Below, piece by piece: positions 44,741-64,000 of a DNA stretch of 64,000 nucleotides (the stretch's first letter is position 1; every line of letters starts with the position of its first letter). Below the pieces are notes generated by a model, which had not been told where the DNA came from, made no database searches, and was given only the letters and a program-made list of their open reading frames with translations. This stretch comes from Zychaea mexicana (Eukaryota > Mucoromycota > Mucoromycetes > Mucorales > Lichtheimiaceae). The stretch lies in assembly GCF_025766255.1 (NCBI RefSeq), contig NW_026516816.1:29039-93038 (forward strand). Reading direction: 5' to 3'. The translations under genes and the position numbers were made by a program.

Positions 44741-45348
44741 AGACCCTTTATCAACTATTATGGCTCGATCTTTTTACTCTATGAAGCCAGCACACCCTTT
44801 CTCAACGTTAATTGGTTCATGGTAATGTAAAAAAAGGAAAAAAAAAACCAAGACGAAAGGCCTATGTGTGGCTAACTGCGGGGAAAACTTGGTAAAAATG
44901 GCTTATAACAGGACAAGCTGGGCTGGATGGGCAGTAAGCTTCAATTGATCAACGGCGTCATGTTGATTTCGGTGTTCTTCATGGCACGGATCGTATTTGG
45001 CTTATCGATGTCCTACTATCTTTGGGGTAATGAACGAATGAATGAGGGTCTTTGTGGTTCTTCATATGAGTAGCGAGTTCTAACATTACATGTCTTTGTT
45101 GTAGTGGAGATTTATGCCGTCAGGGAAATGGTGCCCTGGAGCTGTAAGTGGTTTGATAGGATGGGTATATATTGTGTGACATAATTAGCATAAAATATCT
45201 CATGCAACCCCTAAACCCCAATTTTCTAGATTTCGTAATCTACGGTGTCGCCAATGTAGTGACAAGTCTACTCAATATCTACTGGTTCGGCTTGATGCTT
45301 CGCATGCTTCGTAAACGATTCCCCTCTTCCAATACCAAGAAGGCATAA
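44741..45348 (+). CDS. TLC-domain (TRAM/LAG1/CLN8, TLCD4/TMEM56-like) membrane protein, 3' part only
   Basis: Four exons in phase: 44741-44821, 44912-45026, 45105-45143 and 45230-45348. The first reads SIFLLYEASTPFLNVNWFM, the hallmark E.STPF.N..WF of TLC domains. Then come KLQLINGVMLISVFFMARIV, MSYYLW, VPWSYFVIYGVANVVTSLLN and IYWFGLMLRMLRK. TLC proteins act in lipid handling or sensing in ER membranes. The N-terminal half, with the preceding helices and the His-rich LVHH block, is not found upstream. The minus-strand GCR1_C reading frame begins only 17 bp away. The copy is therefore either truncated by rearrangement or has distant exons. The present part is free of stops and frameshifts. 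Confidence 0.65.
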
Positions 45349-45428
45349 GCACCTCTATCCGAAATCCCACTCAAATTTTTGTTTTCACACACACACACAC
45401 ACCGCATCATACACGCACGCACAGAATC

Positions 45429-45470
<42 letters not shown>

Positions 45471-46964
45471 CTGCAACTACAACAGCTACTACTACTACCA
45501 CGCTTACTACTGCTTGCTGGGCAACACAAATACACCTGTCACTTGAAATTTCTTCTTTGTCTCTTGGCACAAACGCATGCCATTCCCGATATAGCAATTC
45601 TCCCCCGATATACGTTACCAAGCAACCAATCAACCAACTCATTCTTTTTTTCCGCAACAACACCCTGAATAAATACTACTTTGGTTCATCTTCCATAAAG
45701 GAGTATAATGTACAATCGAACAAAAGAAAAAAGAGATACTCCCGGGAACAAACCACACAAGCAAGCGTTGGGAGAAGAAAGATAATCATTTCACAAGTAT
45801 CTGCCATTGTTATTTCTTGATTATAAACTGTAGCGATGACCTGGAATATATGAAACTTTTAAAGCTGTACTACTATGACTATTTCCTTTTTTTTAGCTTG
45901 TTGAAAATGAAATCCAACCGATTTGCTGAGTGTCTGTGTGCCAAAGGATGGGGACCTTGTTCCTAAATTGGGAACAAAGTGTAAATAAGCTCTTTCAGAG
46001 CCCATCTGAAGTACCATTAGTCCCACATTGTCTGACGTTTTGGCTACCTTACCCCACACCCTCCAGCCTCTATCCAAGGTGCACACTTTATAAAGCCGCC
46101 AAGTGCTTGCCTGGTACCCAACGTCAATGTATCCAGCTTTGTCAACCTGTGTGGCTTAGAGTAGAGTCATGTAAAAGTTATGTTAAATGCGCTTATTCCA
46201 GGTCGTTTTGGGTATGACCTCCGGTTCGTCCGGTAAAGGTCCAGCCTACAGATAGTGTTTCGGCACTCATGCTCAAATTCGGCTGGCATCAGGACACATA
46301 CAATAGCTAGCATATAAGCACTAGTAATTACGGTTCGGTAGTGCCTCCTCCTTATACTCATTTTTTAATACGTTACTGAGTGTTCATGAGTGATTTTTTC
46401 TTTCAGAAATAGCTTGGTGGGTTCCGAATACATGGCATGGGGTATGTAACAATGACGACATGAGAGATGTCAAAAGCATGCAGAAGCCCTGAAAGGTTGC
46501 TGCCACTAAGCAGTAACGCTATTCGGCTCAACCTTATATGTAAAAAGCATGTTCTTTTCAGCAGGATCACAGCCTGCAACGGCATGTCATAGGGTGTTGT
46601 AACGAAATTCGATGTATGCAACTCTTTCTTTCCACAAAACTATTACTACTAATTACATCCTCTTCACGTTGCCGTTCATTTGTTGCTTGATAATAATTAA
46701 CAAGGGTGATAGCCAGTACTCTTTCGCTTACTATGGCTATGTGCGCTGTAGATTGGGGTACCATCCAATTGACACGGAGGTGAACGAAAATCTTGACAGA
46801 GCAGACCGCTTGTTGACGCGTTGTGAATTTTTTTTTTTTTTTGGTTCAACACCAATAAAACATTCTCGCGTCGTTTTCGCGTTCTTTTTTCCTTTCCTTT
46901 CTTAACTCTCCCACATACACCTGAATCCAACCCCAATAAACTTTTCTTTCCTCCACTCTCCATT
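45349..46964. other. Intergenic region upstream of the ATR gene
   Basis: About 1.6 kb with a (CAA)n tract and a T-run near 46830. No supported gene. The short leader just before 46965 is CA/CT-rich as in fungal promoters. Confidence 0.45.
45427..45470. repeat. (CAA)n microsatellite
   Basis: About 14 CAA units, followed by CTA/CTACTA imperfect repeats, in the 3' region of the TLC gene. Confidence 0.95.
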
Positions 46965-56922
<9,958 letters not shown>

Positions 56923-57275
56923 TTGGATCTAAGATCGAAAATACGATATGGACAAAGATTGCGTTTGTCGATTTTTAAGGATGAAACACAATGGGATCGC
57001 AACATAGCTCACTTATTAGTGGAAAATCAACACAATGAAGACAATGTGATATACTGCTGCCTGTATGCCCAAAGCTGTACTACTGTATGTAAATTTATAT
57101 AAATGTTCCCTTGACATCTGATTACCTATCAACATTATAGGCTACTCCCACTTCTTTCTTTACTTAACTTACTCAACTACAACTACAGTACCCTTAGCCT
57201 CCTCCTCATACGTACATATTCAGTGCGATTTTAAGCCGCCATTAATCAACTTTCGTTGCTAACCACCTGCAATCT

Positions 57276-58073
57276 ATGTATACGAGCTGGTCAATAGAAG
57301 ATACCATTGTCAGTTCGGAGCTGAAATGGTATCGCGTCAGTGACCTGATCGATTATATATACACGGTACAAGAATAGTTATTTACCATTGACTACCAAGG
57401 CGAGAAGTTCAAGGCGCCTTTGTTGGAGCACTTGTCTCCTGCGACAGAACAGCGCAGATTCGAAAAAGGAGATACTCTGATATGCGAAAGCGTCGCACCT
57501 TGGTCCAGATGTCTTCCCCAATTGTTTTACACGGCAAGTCTAGTAGCAAAGACGGTCCAGGGGAAGTATCCTACATTCGGCGCTGCTGCTGTTGATGAAG
57601 ACGGTAACCATCCTAAAATGGTCTTGCTTGAACATCTTGCACAAGCTCTCCAATATATCGAATCTTGGCAGGGCGTCTTTGACCGAACGGCTTTTGAGAA
57701 ACGGTACAAACTTGACTGGATTGATGATGATGATGTGGCCTGTGATGTTGACTTTCACGACGAAAGCGACGCCAAGCCAAAATTTTCAAAGCTATCTAGG
57801 AGTGGTGACGCATCGAAGGACCAGAGACGAAAAAATGGTGGTCAGCATATCGTGCCCATTGTAAAGCCCATTGAAGGAACGAAGCAAGAAGACAGAAAAG
57901 AAGAAAAACACAATGGTGAAACCAGAGCGGATTTCAACGATCCAGTCGAGTCGACAAGAATGGAAAAGGAAAATTCATCTGCAACGAACAACCTCACACC
58001 CGACCAAGATAATCCACCGGAAGATATGCAGCACTGTAGCAAAAGTACAGAATTTTGCACTGTATTGAAGTAA
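57276..58073 (+). pseudogene. Unknown protein gene with early in-frame TAG
   Basis: The frame starts at the ATG 57276 (MYTSWSIEDTIVSSELKWYR), meets TAG at 57375-57377, and continues open as LFTIDYQGEKFKAPLLEHL, CLPQLFYTASLVAKTVQGKY, ALQYIESWQGVFDRTAFEKR and an acidic/Lys-rich, probably disordered tail ending FCTVLK. The composition is the same on both sides of the stop, which suggests a single gene with one nonsense change or a 12-nt sequence mis-call. No intron could remove only the stop. Without it the product would be about 264 residues. Translation from an inner ATG (57420 or later) is also possible. The family is not recognised. Confidence 0.45.
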
Positions 58074-58932
58074 AATGTTCCAATAAGAATCCAAATTAGC
58101 GATTCCTCATAACCTTTCTTAACTGGCTTGTTATGATACGATAGTACTCCTCTTTTTAGTTTCATTTCTGAAAAAAAAAGTCTTTTGAGCGCTGAAGAAT
58201 ATAACACTTCTTTTATCTGTTAAACAGTTTATAGCACATCATACACTTCTTTAGCTGATATTATTTCTGGTAACAATATAACGATTTACATGAGACGGCA
58301 AATTAAAAATTGTTCAGCTATTTATAAAAGACAGCAACGTCTGCAGTATTTTCTACATCCAAGAGATGTGACTATAAGCAAGAAATCTTTTTAAGAAGAG
58401 CACGCACACAAAATACAGATTCAGGACATGATATAGACAATAAGAGGATGGCATTGAATACGCATCAATCACTCTAGCAGGAATACTGCTCAATTAGATA
58501 GCATCGAACGTGTAGCATCCCAAAACAGTACAGCAGGTCAAAGCGACAGTACGATCTCGTCGAAAGAATCAATCATACACTCGGTTGCCTCTTTTTCAGG
58601 CACACGCAAGGAAACTCAGCTTTGCTCTTTTTTTTTCTCACTTCGACATAATATAAAAAGTATAGAATGGATAATTCGGCATCACCGATTCCACTGGACG
58701 TGGCAAAAGCTATAAATATGAAACTATAATTATACGCTGTAACAAAGCACCTTTGCTTGAATAAGTGAAAGGCGTAGGCACCAAAAAGCAAAGACTAATG
58801 GTTAAACACTGCCTCTTTTTTTTCTGGTGCGACGATTGGCTGTCAGACAGTGTGAGAAAAGGAGGAGGGGGAGGGGTTGTGTGGAGGAGAGAGTGATCCT
58901 GCCTTCTTTTTTTCCGTTAAAACCTTGCTTCC
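58074..58932. other. Intergenic region
   Basis: AT-rich, with T tracts at 58627 and 58813 and a G-rich run near 58862-58878. No gene is recognised. Confidence 0.45.
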
Positions 58933-59590
58933 ATGGAAACAAACGCTCCCTCACGTTTCACCCTTTGTAATAACGACCAATGTTGCAACAAGTTCAACTT
59001 TATTGATGTTGCCACGGTGCATTCCGTTGTGGATGGCCCGGATCCTCGCGATCACTGTGCCAATGAACGAAACTTGTTGACCTGGTTGCTTACTGGCATG
59101 GTACTTGTATTAATAGGTAAAGTCAATTCAATTTACTTCTCCACACAACAACCCCCACATGATTATACACTCGTCGTGGAGAAGCAACACTCTAGTTAGA
59201 CAGTTCGCACAACACAGAGAGACACCCATGCTCATATATATGTAAATGGTGTGAAGGCTTTATGACGCTGTTGGACCTGCCAACCAAAGTATTCGCACCC
59301 TCTAATTCTACCTTGGAACAGACGATCTAGCATCGATCCAAGTTCAGGTTGTGTCGTACATTTTCGTGGCACTTGCGCTTGCGAGTATATGCGTTGGGGT
59401 CATGATTTATTTGAGAAACATGAACCAAATTTTGGAGCGTCGGATTGCTGTGGGACATGGATGGACGGGGTATACTATGGTATTACTGATCGTGCTATTC
59501 GTACTCTTTGTCATGGCTGCTGCATTGACCACTTTAAAGTTTTCAGCATCGATTTCGCGTGCCTGTGTAGCATATCATAACGTTCAATAA
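58933..59590 (+). CDS. Small multi-span membrane protein, unknown family
   Basis: Two exons, 58933-59116 and 59331-59590, phase 1, 147 residues. The acceptor at 59330 (GATCTAG) was chosen because it keeps the hydrophobic frame. The later CAG at 59347 would shift out of it. N-terminal Cys-rich part (LCNNDQCCNKFNF, HCANERN), then three hydrophobic spans: LLTWLLTGMVLVLIG, SYIFVALALASICVGVMIYL and MVLLIVLFVLFVMAAALTT. A short basic loop (LRNMNQILERR) lies between the second and third. It probably sits in an internal membrane or the plasma membrane. No family is recognised. It converges on the truncated TPR gene. Confidence 0.6.
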
Positions 59591-59664
59591 TCTGATCCAA
59601 AGTGCTTGATCTGTATATCTCGCTCATTCTGCTCTTTTTGTTTGTTTGTTGTTTGCAATCTTAC

Positions 59665-60164
59665 CTGGATGGCTGTATCCAAAACGCGCGGCCATTTCTC
59701 CTGCTTTGCCAAAACAGCTATTGTATGATTTACAAAATTGTTGTCAGTGGTTGTGTATACATTGAATGTGCCAGTGTATATTATATGTGTGTGTCTGCAT
59801 GTGTTTTTTAAAATAGAGTATTGAAGGACAAGTATGTAAAAGGTACATACCACACTGGTTGTTGTAAATCTTGACGAGTTGCTCGTTCGGTCTCTCTTTC
59901 AAATCGTTTGCAGGCTGAAGACCACCGACAGTTCGCAAATGCAGAAGTGCGTGATAGTAATCTGATAATGCTATTTCGCCCGAGAAAGAAAAAGGGTAAT
60001 GGAATGAAATGGAGCAACATAGTTTTGTCATTGTAAATGAGCATAAACGTAATAATAAAGTTACTGCGTGATGTGCACCTGCGGGATAATCGCCCTTTTT
60101 GAAGGCTTCATTGCCTGTTTCGCGATATTCGACGCCTTTTTTTAAAAGTTTCTTCGGGATTCAT
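59665..60164 (-). pseudogene. TPR-repeat protein gene, 3'-truncated
   Basis: Three exons in phase: 60164-60079 (MNPEETFKKGVEYRETGNEA then FKKGDYPA), 59970-59851 (LSDYYHALLHLRTVGGLQPA, ERPNEQLVKIYNNQC) and 59717-59665 (AVLAKQEKWPRVLDTAIQ). The spacing GN.AFK.GDY..A...Y..AL...., then N.C.V..K...W..V...A, is that of a tetratricopeptide repeat as in TTC-type co-chaperone proteins. The next repeat (..P.N.KA.FRRG.A) is not found downstream, where the + strand membrane-protein gene ends 74 bp away. The gene therefore seems cut after about 1.7 repeats. Confidence 0.55.
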
Positions 60165-61150
60165 AATAAAACTTTGTTGACAGAAGACGTAAATGTGGGT
60201 TGCGTTCTATGCAATTGGCAAAAAAAAAGGTTGGAAAAAGAGAATGGGTGAGAGTGATGTACGTACGCGCCACCTTCAATTGCCAATTTTGGGCAGCAGT
60301 TGTTTCTTTAAATGTTTTTCAGGACACATTTCCATCAGAGCTAACCTTGCCTGGTCTCTTTACGGAAAGAGATACACACTCACTTACGTCAACAACAATG
60401 GGCTAACAGCAAATAAAATCCATGCATAATTGATATAAACAGTGATAGATCAACGAAAAAAATAATAATCAAGATGCTGTTGTGGCTAGAAACCATATAA
60501 ATGGTACAATATGACAAGGAATATCATCTACCCATGCAGTAATTACAACAGACATCTCTTTCTTCTACACAGTAGTATGTAGCCACCACTATCACATACG
60601 TATGATGAGAAAGGAACAAGGAACGAGTCGAGTGATTACATTTAAATTCATAAAGGTAGATCAGTTGGGTGATGATTGACGATAAAGATGTTGAGGGATT
60701 TAATAGAGGTCAACGAATAGCCATGACAGGAAGCGCCTCTATTGTTGGGTTAAAGCGATGCAAGCGAAATCTGAAAATTAACCCACAAGTCGCATCAATA
60801 TGCACGTTGCCCCATAAACTGCGCCCATTCGCTACAAAAAAATTTCTCTCAACGCATGGGATGCGGTGAAAGCTAGCAGTGGAGTTCCAACTGCGCTGTT
60901 TCCACCAGGCTGGCATCGTGGTTCTACTTTTCGAAGTAGGAGTGAGGAGCTGAGAGTTTAGTTGAATGATCGGTTCTCGTCCCATTCGTTCCCCAATTTT
61001 TACAAAAAAAAAGAAAATGACAATAATATAGCATCTGGAGCAAGTCCAGCTTTTACTCGCTAAATTTTCCCAATTAATTTATTTTTTGGGCGAGTCCAAC
61101 TTTTTGCAAGCGGGGACCAGGACTCACCTACCATTTCGTTCGGCGGGCTT
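60165..61150. other. Unassigned region
   Basis: No supported gene. Short ORFs only. Upstream side of the TPR fragment. Confidence 0.4.
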
Positions 61151-61154
61151 CTTT

Positions 61155-61388
61155 TTCGCCAATGAGATTTTCCATTTGGCCAACGGCGTTTTGATTTGGG
61201 CCAACAGCATTTTATTTCGCTAATGGCCCCTTTTTCCGCTAACGGCATTTTCACTTGGTCAATGGCTCTCTTTTTCACTAACGGCGTTACTAATTTGCTT
61301 GCAGCAATTTATTTCGTCAACGGCATCGTCACTTGGGCAACGGCCCCTCCCTCATTTGGTCAACGACATCATTATTTCGCTTACAGTT
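61155..61388. repeat. Degenerate ~21-bp minisatellite, about 11 units
   Basis: Units follow the pattern TT-C-GC(C/T)AA(C/T)GGC-x-TTTT-x-A, alternating TTGG(C/T)CAACGGC and TTCGCTAACGGC forms. Read on the minus strand they give seven-residue near-repeats (EIKCCWP, KSKRRWP, NGKSHWR) through an open frame 61278-61060. Confidence 0.75.
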
Positions 61389-61530
61389 TTTTTTATAAAA
61401 CCTCAAAGTCCCACTGCGTCCAGCGAGGTCCCTGGGAATTGAAACCCAACGGGACTTGGTCAATTTTTGAGCCAGTTATCTTGCTCAACAGCTGGAAATC
61501 CCCTCCGCCAAGACTGCTATAGTCACTGAT

Positions 61531-61592
61531 AGAGCTTTGCGGTTTAGACTATTTGGTCTAACCGCAAAAACCGCAAAAACCGCAAACTTCGG
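61531..61592. repeat. Hairpin followed by AAAAACCGC direct repeats
   Basis: GCGGTTTAGAC...GTCTAACCGC forms a 10-bp stem with one bulge (loop TATTTG), followed by three direct copies of (A)AAAACCGC. Possible element end or replication/transcription landmark. Confidence 0.6.
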
Positions 61593-61664
61593 CTGTTGAA
61601 TGATTTGACCTCAGTCCAGGGCTGGTGCAAAATTAACTATTCGTTTTTATTACACTGCATCTTA

Positions 61665-63263
61665 ATGACAATGCTCCCAAACAACGACACCAACCTCATC
61701 CCTCTGTACACGTACGCCCTTGCAATTTTTTCTAAGGAGCAGCGCCTCAGAAGCGAGGTGGAAAAGCGTTTCCTCGAGACTGAGGAAAATGTGGTGGGAT
61801 TCCTCGTGACCAATACGGGAGGTGATGTGCAGCGTTCTTGTGCGCTTAAAAGCGAAATCGCTCGCTTGAAGGCTCTTCGCGATGTCAGAACCGTGCAGCA
61901 GGCTGACGAGGCAGCATCTTCTAGTTTTGCTGGAGAAAACGCGACCATGAAAGCCGAGATTGCGGCAATGGAGAAGCAGCTCACTGAGCAGTGGAGGACT
62001 CGCCGTGCCGCGATTGCCGAGAAGTACGGAGAGGATGTAAAGTCCTTGGATGCACCAAAGTTGCCTTTTCTTCGAAAGAACGCTGGAAAGGTCACTGCAT
62101 ACAATATGTTTCAAAAAAAGTTGTATCTCGAACAAGGTCGTAAACATTTTTTAAGTTACTTATTTGTAGATCGATGCATGCTAACAAGTACTATTTGACT
62201 ATCACCAGATCGCAAACGGTATAAGCATGATCGCAGCCAAATAGGCAGCATCATGAGCGAAAAGGCCTCGATGTGGAACAGTCTTAGCTGGGAAGATAAA
62301 GCTTTCTACCAGGAAATGGCTGACGAGCATAACAAGCAGCAACCCGCTTCTGAGCTGCAAAAGAAAAGAAGCGCTTTTGTTAAACTGTCAGGTTACCTTA
62401 CCCGTAACTTGACAATGTTGAGAGAAGAATGTGGTGTGGAAGGAATCTGTTTTGTCGCACCATGCAACATTAACAACGCTATTCAACCCGATCAGGATGG
62501 ATATGGCTCTGGTAACATTCTGGGATTCTATTATAAATGAACACGATATTTATCTTATCAATTTCTGATGAACAAAACTTAGATGGCGGGATGCACTTCT
62601 GGAGCTTGATGCAAGCAGAAGCAATTGATTTGAATGGGAAAAATTTCAGTCACCATTTCAAAGATCAAATGCTTCAATACAACAAACAGCTTGGTAAGCT
62701 TATTTTGCTCTACTTCAATTTTTATGTACCAACTACATGTATGCTCATCTATCACTGAAGCTGCGTCCAAGAATGATACTTCCACCCAACAACCCTCCTC
62801 TTCTTCCTCTTCCTCCGCATCCGCATCCGCATCCGATAGCACTGCTGCTCCTGTGACATCTATTTCCTCGGGGCCGAATCAAGTGCCATCCATGACGTCC
62901 CAAAAGCCCCGAAGAAATTGAGGAATATCATTGCCCAGAAATACCGTACGTTTTTATTATAGATTAGGAGTGTCAACGACCTGACTTTGTGGATCTCGAC
63001 GTACGAATACCTTTTTAATACGTTTTACCTTAGGACAAGCAATATTTGAGAATTACCAAGTTGCTCTCCCAGAAGGAAGAAAAATGGCATGGCAAGACAA
63101 AGCAATGTATCGCGATATTGTCATGTCAGGCTGGCCTGAAGGAACCGAACGCGTCAACCCCAGCCGTTTACTGCAGCATGAACGAGATGAAATCGAGCGT
63201 CGGCTGAATTCGGGTGAGCTCAAGTTTGTGAAGGCGCCACAACAGCAGCGACAACATGATTAA
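61665..63263 (+). CDS. HMG-box DNA-binding protein
   Basis: Nuclear chromatin protein with two HMG-like segments. Exons: 61665-62136, 62209-62511, 62583-62693, 62761-62945 and 63034-63263. The N-terminal coiled coil (residues about 15-115) is followed by box A: KVTAYNMFQKKLYLEQ then QIGSIMSEKASMWNSLSWED and KAFYQEMADEHNKQQP. That has the usual Y..F..E......(L/W)..L...K..Y...A pattern. Box B lies at AIFENYQVALPEGRKMAWQD then KAMYRDIVMSGWPE, after a Ser-rich linker. Oddity: the linker frame ends at a TGA (62919), whereas the -1 frame gives PKAPKKLRNIIAQKY leading directly into box B, so one base seems missing near 62895. If not, the product ends after the linker. The start ATG at 61665 is a choice; 61596 is also in frame. 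Confidence 0.75.
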
Positions 63264-64000
63264 AGCCTTCTTCTCCTTCTTCTTGTTCAAAAAAATACCT
63301 TTTCTACTATCCTCCACTGACAAATTGCTAGGACCACTTGAACTACTCTACACTTGCATTGCTGGAAGGACTTTAGTGGGAGTTTAAGACTATGAAATAG
63401 TATGGCTGCGGTATGTCTTGGTAAGTTCATGATGTGTACATAGGGAGAAGTGATGGTACTTAAAGACATGCATGTAACGCTTAATCACATTCGAAGTATA
63501 TGTCTCCATATTTTCCTGCTGTAAGTAAGCGTGATCCACTTGTATTTCTTCGCAGTACGCAGCAATTTTGTTGTTGATTTCATAACTGGGAATAAAGCAA
63601 TTAAAATCAAAACATATCAACATTACATTTAGTTCAGTATTCATAATCTAGTGTAAGCATTTCAATACTTATTAATACTAGCTAGTCGTTATGATTTCTT
63701 TTCGCGCGGGAACATGTATACGGCAAAGTGTGAGCTCCTTTTGCTCAGAAACGAACCGTCTAACAAACAACTTTTAATAATAATTTTCACCTCAAAAGAG
63801 GGGATGGTAGGGTGGCATGGCTCTATCTAACGTATCCAATGATACTGCACAAATATTCTTTAAAGATTTTACATTATTTCCACAAAGGGCAAGTCTACTG
63901 TCAGTGAAGTGTTAGCTCAATGATAACTTGTAGGCTAAAAACAAGAGAATGTTAAGTCTATTAGTTATACATGCATCTCATATACATTATCCACCTCTTT
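63264..64000. other. Window end, unassigned
   Basis: A minus-strand open frame at 63390-63644 (YEINNKIAAYCEEIQVDHAY) has protein-like composition and may be an exon of an unseen gene. Otherwise nothing. Confidence 0.35.

Noticed and set aside
59348..59580. Alternative frame of the small membrane protein exon 2 after CAG at 59347
   Set aside because: It gives a Cys/His-rich, non-hydrophobic chain out of keeping with exon 1. The acceptor at 59330 keeps phase and gives clear membrane spans.
61637..62147. Two long minus-strand ORFs over the HMG gene
   Set aside because: They are antisense shadows of the coiled-coil exon, whose plus-strand reading leads into an HMG box.

Overview
This looks like nuclear DNA of a filamentous fungus, most likely Mucoromycota (Mucorales-like). 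Genes are single, on both strands and intron-rich. Introns are mostly 50-110 nt with GT(A/G)AG...AG ends, and intergenic DNA is AT-rich. Mobile DNA of fungal types is present (KDZ transposase, LINE ORF1, LTR-like repeats). No bacterial operon, CRISPR array or rRNA gene was seen, and no tRNA gene was recognised by eye. All exon boundaries were read by hand from splice sites and reading phase.

Layout. 1-1168: 3' end of an acyl-CoA carboxylase beta subunit (MCC type). 1476-2365 (-): TRAPPC1/Bet5 with low-complexity inserts. 3233-5048: weak secreted-type ORFs. 7119-8097 (-): bZIP regulator of Cys-3/MetR type. 9588-9843, 13959-14290 and 36987-37326: three copies of one ~335-bp LTR-like repeat. 11325-12228 (-): unknown two-exon gene. 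16359-16553: a spliced 27-residue CCHC zinc-knuckle microprotein candidate. 17348-18333 (-): TRIC-like membrane protein. 18469-20076 (-): seven-exon zinc alcohol dehydrogenase. 21895-24258: histidyl-tRNA synthetase, nine exons. 24932-26073: RGG-tailed gene, apparently broken.

26.7-38 kb is an accessory, repeat-rich block. It holds a 43-bp palindromic tandem repeat, a dead KDZ transposase, a decayed Q/P-rich gene, a Mei2-type RRM fragment, a stopped LINE ORF1, and an LTR abutting the 5' end of an unknown gene. 39.7-41.3 kb: Lunapark. 42.2-43.2 kb (-): putative mitochondrial protein. 44.1-45.3 kb: a GCR1_C-domain pseudogene (-) head-to-head with a 5'-less TLC-domain gene (+). 46965-56922: the ATR/Mec1 checkpoint kinase, about 31 exons, with a transposon-like insertion in one intron. 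57.3-58.1 kb: unknown gene with an early stop. 58.9-60.2 kb: a small membrane protein converging on a truncated TPR gene. 61.2-61.4 kb: degenerate 21-bp minisatellite. 61.7-63.3 kb: HMG-box gene.

The housekeeping genes act in separate processes: ER-Golgi tethering, ER junctions, translation, checkpoint signalling and leucine catabolism. No multi-gene pathway or defence system is evident. The recurrent oddity is a set of single-base reading-frame losses, all in the -1 direction, in otherwise conserved genes. They may be assembly indels or real decay and need read-level checking. The most novel-looking item is the intron-containing CCHC microprotein gene.
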